In this document: in pieces, positions 36,426 through 44,652 of the stretch
Layout of the letters: the number at the start of each line of letters is the position of its first letter
Numbering within the stretch: the stretch's first letter is position 1
DNA from: Paenibacillus alvei DSM 29
GTDB lineage: Bacteria; Bacillota; Bacilli; Paenibacillales; Paenibacillaceae
DNA length: 64,000 nucleotides
Assembly (NCBI RefSeq): GCF_000293805.1
Contig: NZ_AMBZ01000011.1
Coordinates: forward strand, 1 to 64,000
Reading direction: 5' to 3'
The notes under the pieces: generated by a model
The model's database searches: none
What the model was told of the DNA's origin: nothing
Seen by the model: only the letters and a program-made list of their open reading frames with translations
Made by a program: the position numbers and the translations under genes

Positions 36426-36872
36426 TTAGTCTATAGGCCCTTTTGCTTTGAAGCTAGAATCCTCTGGTACTTCCGGTTTCTCTACTTCGATTTTGTTGCT
36501 TTCTGTAAATTTTCTAATCGCTTCTTCTTCCGCCAAAATAGCATCACTATCCCTTACACGTCCTTTGTCTGGAACGTATGTCTTTATACTACTTGAAGTT
36601 GATTGAGAACCGATTTCCACTTGCTTTTTATCTTTGTTGTATCTATATTCAACGCCTGTAAGCTCGCCGATTTTTGCAAGTGGAATATAAGTGATGCCCT
36701 TGTAACTCAAGATAGGATTCTCTTTATCCTTGTACTGAACTCCATTCACCACTACAGGCTGCGTAAACTCAGTTAAGATGTACTGCTTAACGGCTGAGTA
36801 CGCAGGACCAGCAAGAGAGAATGACAAACCTATGAACAAACCAGCAACAAGACCAATTATTCCTTTTTTCAT
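36426..36872 (-). CDS. Secreted stalk-domain (copper amine oxidase N-like) protein, moron
   Basis: A 148-residue protein with a clear signal peptide (MKKGIIGLVAGLFIGLSFSLAGPAYSA, residues 1-27) and a stalk domain (QPVVVNGVQYK ... ITYIPLAKIGELTGVEY). It sits between the tail chaperone and tape measure genes, with its own extended -10 promoter, AGGAGGG site and terminator, the definition of a moron. Expressed from the prophage it would act in the envelope, for example on adsorption or sporulation. That role is inference. Confidence 0.8.
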   Translation of the reverse strand: MKKGIIGLVAGLFIGLSFSLAGPAYSAVKQYILTEFTQPVVVNGVQYKDKENPILSYKGITYIPLAKIGELTGVEYRYNKDKKQVEIGSQSTSSSIKTYVPDKGRVRDSDAILAEEEAIRKFTESNKIEVEKPEVPEDSSFKAKGPID

Positions 36873-36905
36873 ATATATCCCTCCTATAAATGTTCGTATG
36901 CTCAT

Positions 36906-36914
36906 ATTCTAGCA
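36906..36914 (-). promoter_or_regulatory. Extended -10 promoter of the moron gene
   Basis: On the minus strand TGCTAGAAT forms a TG-extended -10, 34 bp before the stalk-domain ATG. The -35 is weak. It would allow expression independent of the late tail operon. Confidence 0.45.
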
Positions 36915-36945
36915 TGGTTATAACTTCCATAGAAGGGTTTATGTC

Positions 36946-37538
36946 TTACTTCTTGTTTTTCTTTCTCGCGCTCTTTTCCTCATCAACCCGAATATCAATC
37001 ATTGCATAGACCGCTGCACGTTCAGACGGCTTGAAGCCCATTAACTCGTGAGGAAGTATTCGTAACTTATGAAGGGCGAAGTAGGCGTAATTCGCCTCTG
37101 GATCGCCCTCCTTAATTAGTTTTTTACTTCGTCCACCATGTCTTGCTCGGATTTGTTAAAGCCGTTTAACTCCTGCACACGTTGCAAAAGCGTTGTGTAC
37201 TCTCCAGGCAAAAGCATGCGCTTCAACAAGGATTCGGCCCCCATGACTCCATATGATTTTAGTAGTTCTGCATCCTTAAGATCTGGATAAACTACACATG
37301 TCGTTACCAGGCGTGCAGTGTATTCGTTGAAGTCAGTCTCAGGCGTATAAACTCCGCCTTTGCCTTTAACCTTCTTCGTAGAGGCCTTTCTGACTTGTTC
37401 GTTTTCTTCTTCTGTCATGCTGCGTAGTTTCCAAGGGATAGGCTCTCCCTTCTCGTCCTTAAATCTGTCCGATACAACCAATTCATCTACAACCTCAGTC
37501 GAAGCGTTTTGCGCGAAAAATGCACTCAAAGTACTCAT
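36946..37538 (-). CDS. xkdN: Tail assembly chaperone, zero-frame and -1 frameshift product
   Basis: The zero frame (37538 to 37116) gives a 140-residue XkdN-like chaperone (DRFKDEKGEPIPWKLRSMTEEENEQ). At its end the codons GTA AAA AAC TAA contain A_AAA_AAC (37125-37119) in the correct phase. A -1 slip continues for about 58 codons (KEGDPEANYAYFALHKLR, GFKPSERAAVYAMIDIR) to the stop at 36946. Dual products from a slippery site in front of the tape measure gene are conserved in tailed phages (lambda G/GT). The second part has no start codon of its own with a good site. Confidence 0.88.
37119..37125 (-). promoter_or_regulatory. Programmed -1 frameshift site A_AAA_AAC
   Basis: A canonical slippery heptamer immediately before the zero-frame UAA, with AAGGAGG a few bases downstream. 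Unlike the other frame breaks in this window, this one is at a place where tailed phages use programmed frameshifting. Confidence 0.85.
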
Positions 37539-37552
37539 AAATATAATTCCTC

Positions 37553-38016
37553 CTAGCCCAATGTCGGGGTTTTAAATTGGTCTTGCATTATTACACCTTC
37601 AAAAGTGAAATCAATATCTTCTTCTAATGCTTCTGCATCCGTGTCCAGTGAAGCAATAACCATGCTGTCTAGGTTTACGCCCTGCAACACAATCGTTTGC
37701 TTTCCAACGCTAGATGTCGGATCTTCGTTGATGATCTGGATATCGAAATAGGTATCCTTGCCATGGTTCATGTAATCAAGCATCATCTGCCGAAACATCG
37801 ACGTCATGTAATAGATAGTCATGCTGCCGCTACCACTCCAACCAGTAGCCTTGTGCTGCGTACCTCGGCGCCCGAGTGTTTTGAGCTCGGTTTTTCCTTC
37901 TCAACCTTCGCCTCCAGCGACTTCACGTAGAACATTTCCTCGATACGACCGTTGATAGTCGCATACGCGCGGCCCTCTTGTCCAGAAATCGTATCTTTCG
38001 CACGCAAGAACCCCAT
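37553..38016 (-). CDS. xkdM: Tail tube protein XkdM-like (one-base frameshift)
   Basis: Two frames become one 154-residue DUF2001/XkdM tail tube protein if the T5 run at 37891-37895 gains one base: GRAYATINGRIEEMFYVKSL ... EKEKTELKTLGRRGTQHKAT ... GSMTIYYMTSMFRQMML. The tail tube conducts DNA inside the contractile sheath. It follows the sheath gene directly, as in PBSX. Confidence 0.9.
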
Positions 38017-38017
38017 A

Positions 38018-39334
38018 TTACTTCACCTTCACTTTCATATAGATCTTCTCGATAGCATCAACCGGCTGGACAGCAAGTTCACAATACACCGAGTCCACAT
38101 CATTGCCCGGAAGAACAATCACATCTGTCTGTGGATCGAAGTTTTGTATTGCTGCTATATTTTGAAGTGTGTTCAGGTAATCTGTACATTGCGCCCTAAA
38201 AATAGAGCGGCCATCTTCGTTGTTGTTGACCTTCCCAATATAGGATTGCTCAAAGATACGTTTAAGGTCGTTACCGATACTGTCCAGAACTCGAATGACA
38301 CGATTCTTAGAAAACTGTTTGCCTTTCTCTGGCGTGATAGATGTAAAGGTATTAATATCCTGTTCCGCCACCGCACGCCCATTATTAGCAACAAAAATGA
38401 ACTCGCCCTTGAGTAGCGCCGCCTCAATCTGCGAGTTTGTATATCGTTTATCTACATCCACAGCATCGTCATAGGCCGTGTATGTGAGCGATTCGTTAAC
38501 ATTGGCTGCCGCCGTAGCTGCTGCAACCCACGCCGTTGCTTGTGCAGCGGTCAACATTCTTCCGTCTGACAAGACAACACCATTTTTAACGCTTATCACG
38601 CCTTCATAATCCGCCGTAGGGTAGTTTTCTAGGGCAACTTGCACCTTTACCCCTTCCTTATCCCGTAGACGCTTCACAAACGAAACGTAGACGGCCTTTA
38701 AGCTACTGTCAGCGCTTGGCAATGCCATAGCATTCCATTCATGTACTTCGATGGCCGTCAAATACTTTGTGTGATCCTCGTTTGTGGTCGTGCCATCCGT
38801 ACCGCCAACTAGTGGCGCCCCCGCCGTCACCTCAAGCGAACCAGTTCCGCTGAAGTCTACCCATCTATTCGGCTTCAGATCTTCTACATTCTTGGCAAGC
38901 TGCAATTCTACAGCCTGTCCTGCAAATACCGTAATGACATCAAATACCGTGTCATCATCAATATTTTTTTGGATTACAATCTTGATATCATTTCCCCGTA
39001 ATCCGCCGTACTTTGCCGTAGCTGTCAATGTGCCTGCTGTAACCTTTGCCTTTGATCCCTCATTAAGCCGATACAGGAGCAGCGTTTTAGCGCGTTTTAA
39101 CGCCTCGCGCACCAACAGCAACTCCGGCGCCGTAATATCATATCCAAGTAGTTCGCTGACGTTGTCGCCAGCATTGATTTGAATTACTTGCTTTTCTTGC
39201 CCCCAACTGAGCGACAGAGGCATGGTTACAATGCCGCGCTCTCCGACCGAGCCTATCGGTTTGCCTTCGCTTACAAAATTGATATATACGCCTGGTCTAA
39301 CCTTGTTCTGCGTCGTCCATGCTCCTCCTGGCAT
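38018..39334 (-). CDS. xkdK: Contractile tail sheath protein XkdK-like
   Basis: A 438-residue tail sheath protein with the N-terminal RPGVYINF segment, GERGIVTMPLSLSWG, and a C-terminal domain with NRVIRVLDSIGNDLKRIFE and KVNNNEDGRSIFRA. It proves a myovirus-type tail. The ATG overlaps the stop of the small gene upstream (TAATG). Confidence 0.95.
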   Translation of the reverse strand: MPGGAWTTQNKVRPGVYINFVSEGKPIGSVGERGIVTMPLSLSWGQEKQVIQINAGDNVSELLGYDITAPELLLVREALKRAKTLLLYRLNEGSKAKVTAGTLTATAKYGGLRGNDIKIVIQKNIDDDTVFDVITVFAGQAVELQLAKNVEDLKPNRWVDFSGTGSLEVTAGAPLVGGTDGTTTNEDHTKYLTAIEVHEWNAMALPSADSSLKAVYVSFVKRLRDKEGVKVQVALENYPTADYEGVISVKNGVVLSDGRMLTAAQATAWVAAATAAANVNESLTYTAYDDAVDVDKRYTNSQIEAALLKGEFIFVANNGRAVAEQDINTFTSITPEKGKQFSKNRVIRVLDSIGNDLKRIFEQSYIGKVNNNEDGRSIFRAQCTDYLNTLQNIAAIQNFDPQTDVIVLPGNDVDSVYCELAVQPVDAIEKIYMKVKVK

Positions 39335-39507
39335 TATCGCGCCTCCTTCTTCTCAAAATCCTTGATAAGCTTCTCTGCTTGTTCTACGGTGTATTGCTGG
39401 CTTCCATCCAGTAGCGCACCCAATATGTCCTTATGGACATTAGAGAAGCGCTGTGAGCCTAATATTTGCTCCTTGGTGTATGTTGTCGCGGCTGCTGCCT
39501 TGCTCAT
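39334..39507 (-). CDS. Small phage protein (57 aa) before the sheath gene
   Basis: ATG 39507 gives a 57-residue protein (MSKAAAATTYTKEQILGSQR ... YTVEQAEKLIKDFEKKEAR). Its start overlaps the upstream gene by four bases (ATGA) and its stop overlaps the sheath ATG. The YTVEQAEKLIKDFEKKE helix is typical of small proteins at this position in PBSX-like phages. Confidence 0.75.
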   Translation of the reverse strand: MSKAAAATTYTKEQILGSQRFSNVHKDILGALLDGSQQYTVEQAEKLIKDFEKKEAR

Positions 39508-39932
39508 TTTATCAACCCTTTCTGATCCAACGTTTTCATAGCTGGCTCGTCTTTCTTTCGGCGTAGAACATGGAAGTCATAATCGATTTTGAAATGCAGG
39601 ATGCCGTCTACAATCTCATGTTCCATATTCGTCCCCCGGCATATGCTGCCGGCCACCTCGATATACTCCATGTGATCCAGCAGCTTCTCCGCCACTTCGA
39701 ACATTTCCTCATTCGCATCTGTCTCCGACCGAGGGAAGTAATGAATATCGAACGAATGGAATCTCTTGTAGCGGCGGCCAAACTCTCGATCCTGTGAAAA
39801 GGGGAAGAGCTTAACAAAAAAGCAAGGCTCCTCAAGGCCCTGCTTAATTTCCTCCCCGTATATATCCATGTCCGGGTATATTCTATTCAGTGCCGATATA
39901 ACGCCGCTGCGGACATCGTTAACTGTTACCAT
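39504..39932 (-). CDS. Tail terminator/completion-type protein
   Basis: A 142-residue protein (MVTVNDVRSGVISALNRIYPDMDIYGEEIKQG ... FSQDREFGRRYKRFHSFDIHYFP), typical of the small tail terminator family upstream of the sheath in PBSX-like phages. Several in-frame ATGs lie close together; I take 39932. Confidence 0.72.
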   Translation of the reverse strand: MVTVNDVRSGVISALNRIYPDMDIYGEEIKQGLEEPCFFVKLFPFSQDREFGRRYKRFHSFDIHYFPRSETDANEEMFEVAEKLLDHMEYIEVAGSICRGTNMEHEIVDGILHFKIDYDFHVLRRKKDEPAMKTLDQKGLIK

Positions 39933-40437
39933 CGTCACCATCCCTTCGAGCAGGGCGGCCATTCATGATGTCGTTCAGAAGCTCGGTCTGTCTCTTTTGC
40001 AAATACTTTGGCAGCTCCCGTTCTATTTCCTTCATGCTGATTGCCATCATAAAACGTCCTTCCACCCATCCGCCTTTTTCCCCAACCTGCATACCGCTTT
40101 TGACGCTAGAATCGTAAACAAATGTGTTCCCTTTCCAGTATCCAGGAACCCAGTGAGAACGGAAGCCGTTTTCCACAAAAGAAGCGTATTCGACGTTATT
40201 AAATACTTCAACAATGTACGAATTCCCTCGGCGTTGTACCCTTCCGACTCCCCATTTCCGTCTGAGTTCGCCAGAGTTAGCCGGCGTGCGCTTCTTAATC
40301 TTCCTTTCGGCTCTGTAGGCCATCTCCATGATAAAGTCCCGTATGAAACGTTCTATGACTCTCTCATCACTAGCTTTTTTAAGAGTGTCGGCGAATTCCT
40401 TGAACTCTTTCATATCAAACTTGCCCCATTTAGCCAT
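39919..40437 (-). CDS. xkdI: HK97 gp10-like head-tail/tail completion protein
   Basis: A 172-residue HK97-gp10 family protein: IERFIRDFIMEMAYRAERKIKKRTPANSGELRRKW ... FNNVEYASFVENGFRSHWVPGYW. It probably caps the tail-head joint. TAATG overlap with the gene upstream. Confidence 0.88.
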   Translation of the reverse strand: MAKWGKFDMKEFKEFADTLKKASDERVIERFIRDFIMEMAYRAERKIKKRTPANSGELRRKWGVGRVQRRGNSYIVEVFNNVEYASFVENGFRSHWVPGYWKGNTFVYDSSVKSGMQVGEKGGWVEGRFMMAISMKEIERELPKYLQKRQTELLNDIMNGRPARRDGDDGNS

Positions 40438-40792
40438 TATGCCTTATCCTTTCGCTGCAGGATGATTTCTTGATGCGTAGGATATGGGAATGGCTCGCCT
40501 GCTGTGAATGTTGTTTTGACATGGCCTCTTGTAACTTCAATACGATCACCTTGCCTGATATCCAACTCTGGCGCAATAAACAGCTTGTTTCATAGGAGAT
40601 TTCATTTTGCGCTTCGCGTTGCCCGTTCACCGCTAGTGCCTTTTGAGAGATACGGCAAGGTTGATCAACACATACGGGCGACAGTTCATTCTTTGTTTCG
40701 CCGTTCGGCTTCTTTACCTTCCCGTACCGGCTTATGGTTGCCTTGTCTTCGTATGTCTTCTCAATTTGCCTACGATGCTTACGATAATTCAT
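40437..40792 (-). CDS. xkdH: Head-tail joining protein XkdH/YqbH-like (one-base frameshift)
   Basis: The start ATG 40792 (GAGGTGG upstream) leads through ISRYGKVKKPNGETKNE. The apparent C-terminus is out of frame. One extra base in the T2 run at 40585-40586 gives ETKLFIAPELDIRQGDRIEV ... PYPTHQEIILQRKDKA and a 118-residue protein ending at 40437, exactly overlapping the next ATG. That matches the DUF3599/XkdH family. Confidence 0.8.
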
Positions 40793-40794
40793 AT

Positions 40795-41166
40795 CTACCA
40801 CCTCAATCTGCGGTACCGATTTAAGTCAATACGATAATTAGTCACAACCGAATCAATGACCTTCTTAGATGTATTGGTGACCCCAGAACTCGTTGCTGGT
40901 GCCGACGAGGTATCGCCCACTTTGATAGATTCACCCCTGTCGGAAGTGTCGTCTATTTCATCGATATGGGACAATTCAATGCGGCATACATCTATAACCA
41001 TTGATGCCCACACGAATTTGAGAGCTTCCGGAATTGTAGATATTGCACAATAATGCTTAATTCGGTTGCCAATCTCCTCAATGTACGTACCAATCAAGTC
41101 CATTTTAGAATCATCCGGAAGATCAAGGCGACTTTTCACAATAGCCCAAATATCATTTGCCGTCAT
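40795..41166 (-). CDS. Head-tail connector, DUF3199/YqbG-like
   Basis: A 123-residue protein with a helical connector pattern (IWAIVKSRLDLPDDSKMDLIGTYIEEIGNRIKHYC). YqbG/gp6-type connectors sit between capsid and XkdH genes in skin and PBSX, as here. Confidence 0.8.
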   Translation of the reverse strand: MTANDIWAIVKSRLDLPDDSKMDLIGTYIEEIGNRIKHYCAISTIPEALKFVWASMVIDVCRIELSHIDEIDDTSDRGESIKVGDTSSAPATSSGVTNTSKKVIDSVVTNYRIDLNRYRRLRW

Positions 41167-41368
41167 CGTGAGCCCCCAAGATGGCCGCTAAGACATCCGC
41201 TTTCTTAGTCGCCCCATTTAGTTCGATGCTGTTCTTTGCAGCATATTCTCGAAGTGCTGGCAGGCCCATCTCTTCAATAGGTGTCTCTTCTTCGACCTTG
41301 TCACAGCGTTCCAAATGTAGACGTAAGACAGAATCGCTATAATCAGTTCCGCAATTAGGACATTTCAT
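41153..41368 (-). CDS. Small zinc-finger head-region protein
   Basis: A 71-residue protein with a C-x2-C ... H-x3-C finger (MKCPNCGTDYSDSVLRLHLERC) and a SAP/Rho-N-like helical tail (LPALREYAAKNSIELNGATKKADVLAAI). ATG 41368 follows GGTGGTGG. Likely a minor head-region protein; the function is unknown. Confidence 0.75.
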   Translation of the reverse strand: MKCPNCGTDYSDSVLRLHLERCDKVEEETPIEEMGLPALREYAAKNSIELNGATKKADVLAAILGAHDDGK

Positions 41369-41411
41369 ACTACCACCACCTGTGAAAAGAATTAGGGGAG
41401 AATCCCTCCCC

Positions 41412-42533
41412 TTAACCCAAAATACGTGTAGCCAATTCTGGATAGATACACTTAACGCCATACAATGTATCTAAGGAAAGAGTCTGCATTTTTGTTTTAA
41501 CGTCATATCCGAATACCACTCGCAAACTCAAACCGTTAAAGTTTGTAATATATGCATCTTGCGAACCGCGTGGCAATTCAAGCGGTCTTGACACAAGCGC
41601 AAAAGCTGATTCATGGAAAGCCAAGTTTGCAACGTGTCCACCGCTCTTCTGATCCGCAAAAAGAACAGCGCCTGCATTAACGTCATTTTTAAGAGCAGGG
41701 TAGATTTCAACAGTTCCAATTACTCCTGCTGCTGCAGGGGCAGTGTCCTTTACAACTACATATTGGTGACCATCCACCATGAATACATCACCTTTTTTAA
41801 GTGATGCTGTGGATGCCTTGGCAGCACTTTCGAGCTTGATTGTAGTAGCTCCCTTAGAAGCGGACACTGTAACGTCATCAAGCTTTGTATAACCGCCAGC
41901 TTTGTGTGTAAATACAGACTGTTCCATGAAGTTATCAAGTCCTTGAATACGTCCCATAGAACCCTCGCGTAACGCAAGCGTTGTTCCCGATTTCTCAGCA
42001 TTAACAACTGCCGGAATAATGGTCAATTGTGCATCGGCTTCTGGATTCCATACTGCGCGCCGTGTGGCGAGGGGAACTTTATTTTCATTCAGCATACGAC
42101 GGGCATCGGCAAAGCTTTGCAACGAATCAGGTGTTTTTCCTGCCACGCCAACATGATACGGCACTTCAGAATATAGTCCGAGCAAATCACGGTTTACTTT
42201 CTCAGCAATTGCTATCATTGCAGGCGTAAGAATTTGTTGGTTGAAGTCTTCAATATTGAGAGTCATTTCTTTCGATGTAACTGGAACCGATACGTCCGCA
42301 ATTTTATCCAATTTCACCAGTACGTTTTCTTCGTTCACATCTTGCAATTGGATTTCTTTATCAAACTCATCCGCTTTAAATACAGCCGGTTTACGAATTT
42401 GAATAGTGTCACCTTGCTTTTTATATTCATTTTCGTAATTGCGGTGTACTAAAAACGGCATTGTCATGTTTTCTTTCAGAATAGGTAATGCTTGACGTGC
42501 AATAAGTTGGGCTGTTAAGAATGTATTTGGCAT
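41412..42533 (-). CDS. Major capsid protein, P22 coat-like
   Basis: A 373-residue capsid protein of the P22 gp5 coat family: QALPILKENMTMPFLVHRNYE, KQGDTIQIRKP, and an inserted Ig-like domain (VTVSASKGATTIKLESAAKA ... GDVFMVDGHQYVVV). It lies right after the scaffold gene, the normal order. Confidence 0.88.
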   Translation of the reverse strand: MPNTFLTAQLIARQALPILKENMTMPFLVHRNYENEYKKQGDTIQIRKPAVFKADEFDKEIQLQDVNEENVLVKLDKIADVSVPVTSKEMTLNIEDFNQQILTPAMIAIAEKVNRDLLGLYSEVPYHVGVAGKTPDSLQSFADARRMLNENKVPLATRRAVWNPEADAQLTIIPAVVNAEKSGTTLALREGSMGRIQGLDNFMEQSVFTHKAGGYTKLDDVTVSASKGATTIKLESAAKASTASLKKGDVFMVDGHQYVVVKDTAPAAAGVIGTVEIYPALKNDVNAGAVLFADQKSGGHVANLAFHESAFALVSRPLELPRGSQDAYITNFNGLSLRVVFGYDVKTKMQTLSLDTLYGVKCIYPELATRILG

Positions 42534-42549
42534 AGGATATCATCTCCTG

Positions 42550-43173
42550 TTATTTGTTTTTTTGTTGCTCCATGAGCTTGTAATACTCTGCATCTGACAT
42601 ATTTTCATAATCAACTTCGTGGTGTCCACCGCTACCGCCTGCCCCATCTGCCGGTGTAATCCCTTTGAATGTCGGGCCTTTTTTCTCGTCCTCTTTTTCC
42701 TGCTTTTGGGCAAACAAAAAAGCCTTCGTTTCACGAAGACTCTGCAACTGTTCTTCGAATCCAGCTTTTATGCCGCCGTCTTCGTCAAGTTCAATTTTCG
42801 TTTTATCCAGCAATGACAAGACCAATTCAGCATCATGAGCAGAATCACCTATAGCAAGGCGTAGAGCTGTATTAGTTTTTAGCTCTTTCAAATCAGAAGC
42901 ATACTTCTCTGCTGCGGCTTTGTTATCTGCTTGGAGTTTAGCGATTTGCTGCTTCAATTCATCGTTATCCCCAACGGATTTTTTCAGATCTCCTAGTTGC
43001 TTGTCGCGATCTGCAACCTCCTTCTCAGCCTTTTTACGCGCTTCAACTACATCGTTATATTGTGTTTTGGCCACAAAATGCTTTGGTAACTCCTTATTCA
43101 CATCAGCAACCAATTCATCAACCTTTGATTCGTCGAAGCCAGATTTCTTTAGTAATTCCTTTAACCATTCCAT
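42550..43173 (-). CDS. Capsid scaffolding protein
   Basis: A 207-residue, highly charged coiled-coil protein (EARKKAEKEVADRDKQLGDLKKS ... KQQIAKLQADNKAAAEKYASDLKEL) of the GP20/DUF4355 scaffold type, with a C-terminal GGSGGHHEVDYENMSDAEYY segment. Scaffolds template procapsid assembly and precede the coat gene. Confidence 0.88.
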   Translation of the reverse strand: MEWLKELLKKSGFDESKVDELVADVNKELPKHFVAKTQYNDVVEARKKAEKEVADRDKQLGDLKKSVGDNDELKQQIAKLQADNKAAAEKYASDLKELKTNTALRLAIGDSAHDAELVLSLLDKTKIELDEDGGIKAGFEEQLQSLRETKAFLFAQKQEKEDEKKGPTFKGITPADGAGGSGGHHEVDYENMSDAEYYKLMEQQKNK

Positions 43174-43294
43174 CTATAAATCAACCTCCATAGATTTTTA
43201 TAGCTGCTCTCCAGCTACGGGAGTCGACCGATATACTCCGATCGTTAAGTATGCCTAGTTTTACGCCATACGACAGGGCAAAGGTTTATCCGAG

Positions 43295-43561
43295 TTACTC
43301 AACTAGGGTGTATCCCTCATCCGCAAGCGCCTCTTTTGTGCAAACCCGAAGTGATCCGTCGGCCTCTTTGACAATGCACTCACCCAGTTTCGCAACCAAA
43401 ACGCTATAGGCGCCGCGGATCACGCGCAACTGCACACCTCCGCTGGTATACTCGACACTGATCGGTAGGCCTGCGAAGTCGATGATCGCCTTGTGGTTCT
43501 CAGGCGTGTTTGTAAACTCGACCACGTCAATATACACGTTTTTCTTGTACCGTTGTAACAT
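43295..43561 (-). CDS. Hypothetical phage protein in the head module
   Basis: An 88-residue protein (MLQRYKKNVYIDVVEFTNTPEN ... ALADEGYTLVE), with GAGGTTGATTTA before the ATG. It lies between the minor head and scaffold genes. No family recognised. Confidence 0.6.
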   Translation of the reverse strand: MLQRYKKNVYIDVVEFTNTPENHKAIIDFAGLPISVEYTSGGVQLRVIRGAYSVLVAKLGECIVKEADGSLRVCTKEALADEGYTLVE

Positions 43562-43599
43562 TTAAATCAACCTCAGCCTTCTTCTTTTTCAAGACGTCC

Positions 43600-43630
43600 A
43601 AAAAGGCCCTGATAGTCTCAATCAAGGCCT
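43600..43630 (-). terminator. Hairpin after the minor head gene
   Basis: AGGCCTTGAT and ATCAGGGCCT pair (one wobble) on the minus strand and are followed by UUUUU. It may attenuate rather than end the late transcript. Confidence 0.65.
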
Positions 43631-43633
43631 GTG

Positions 43634-44652
43634 CTAATCAACATATTTCTTTTTCCACTGCGAGTAGTTCATGTCACCGTCTACATAATACGTTTTTCAT
43701 CTTTGGCAATTCGTTGTCCTCCATCTTCGTTATCGTTGAAGGCAGCAACAGTGGTACATCGGCAGCGCGGGTGTAAAGGTGCAGCGTTGATCCCTGTCAT
43801 TTTTTCAGATAATTTGAACGTCCTACCGTCCATGCTCCCACACGTCGGGCATGTACGCTCTGATAGGGTAGCAACGAATTGATACTTCTTCACTACTCCA
43901 CTTTCTCGGTATCCATCAAATGTAGCTTCCGTGACGATGTGGGCAGTCTCTGTGTTTATTAATGTTTCTGCTGCCCGATAGCTTACATTCATTCGTTTCG
44001 CGAGTTCAGCCGAAGTCTGCGCTGTACTCCGACCACTTATTATAGATTGTGTAAGTGTAGTTGAAAGTTGTGATGCAAGTTTGTCAGTATTGCCCCATAT
44101 GCGGGTGCTGTAGTTCCCTCCAGCCCATGGCGTCTTCACCACGCGCTCTATTGCTACGGGATCGACTTTGGCAAACGACACGCCAATTCCTACGCCTTTT
44201 TGTATCTCGTAGATACTTCGGTAATAGATATCCTTGTAAACGTCTCCTAGCAAGTCAGATAGCCCCTGTTCTTGACTATGGGCTAGTGTGCGGATCTGAC
44301 CATCGATCTGCATCTCTAATGCCTCCAACCTGGAAACGCGCGTCCGGTAATAAACGTTGTTTAACTGCTTCGTCCATTTACCATCTCTGTTGTGCTTGGC
44401 CTTATCAATGAATTCCTCAAGAGTCATTTTGAACTCTTGCAATTCACCTGCACTGAGTTGCTTCCTCGCTTCAGCAAGGCTGATTCCATTGTTCGATGCG
44501 TAGCGTCCATAGAACACTTCAATATCGCGCTGTATAACGCGTTTGGCGCGTTCGTATTCCTTGTACAGAGTTTTGGTGTACTGGCCTGCTTTTGCATGCT
44601 GCAAGTCACCTACCTGCTCGGCACGCTTCTGCCAATATTCAGCCGGCTTCAT
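43634..44652 (-). CDS. Minor head protein, SPP1 gp7 family (one-base frameshift near C-terminus)
   Basis: A 339-residue corrected protein. The gp7/F domain core is SVSFAKVDPVAIERV-like followed by NTETAHIVTEATFDGYRE, LSERTCPTCGSMDG and INAAPLHPRCRCTT. As written the frame stops at 43681; adding one T at 43693-43697 continues KTYYVDGDMNYSQWKKKYVD to 43634, a usual ending for the family. It helps connect the portal to the packaged genome. The start overlaps the portal stop. Confidence 0.9.
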
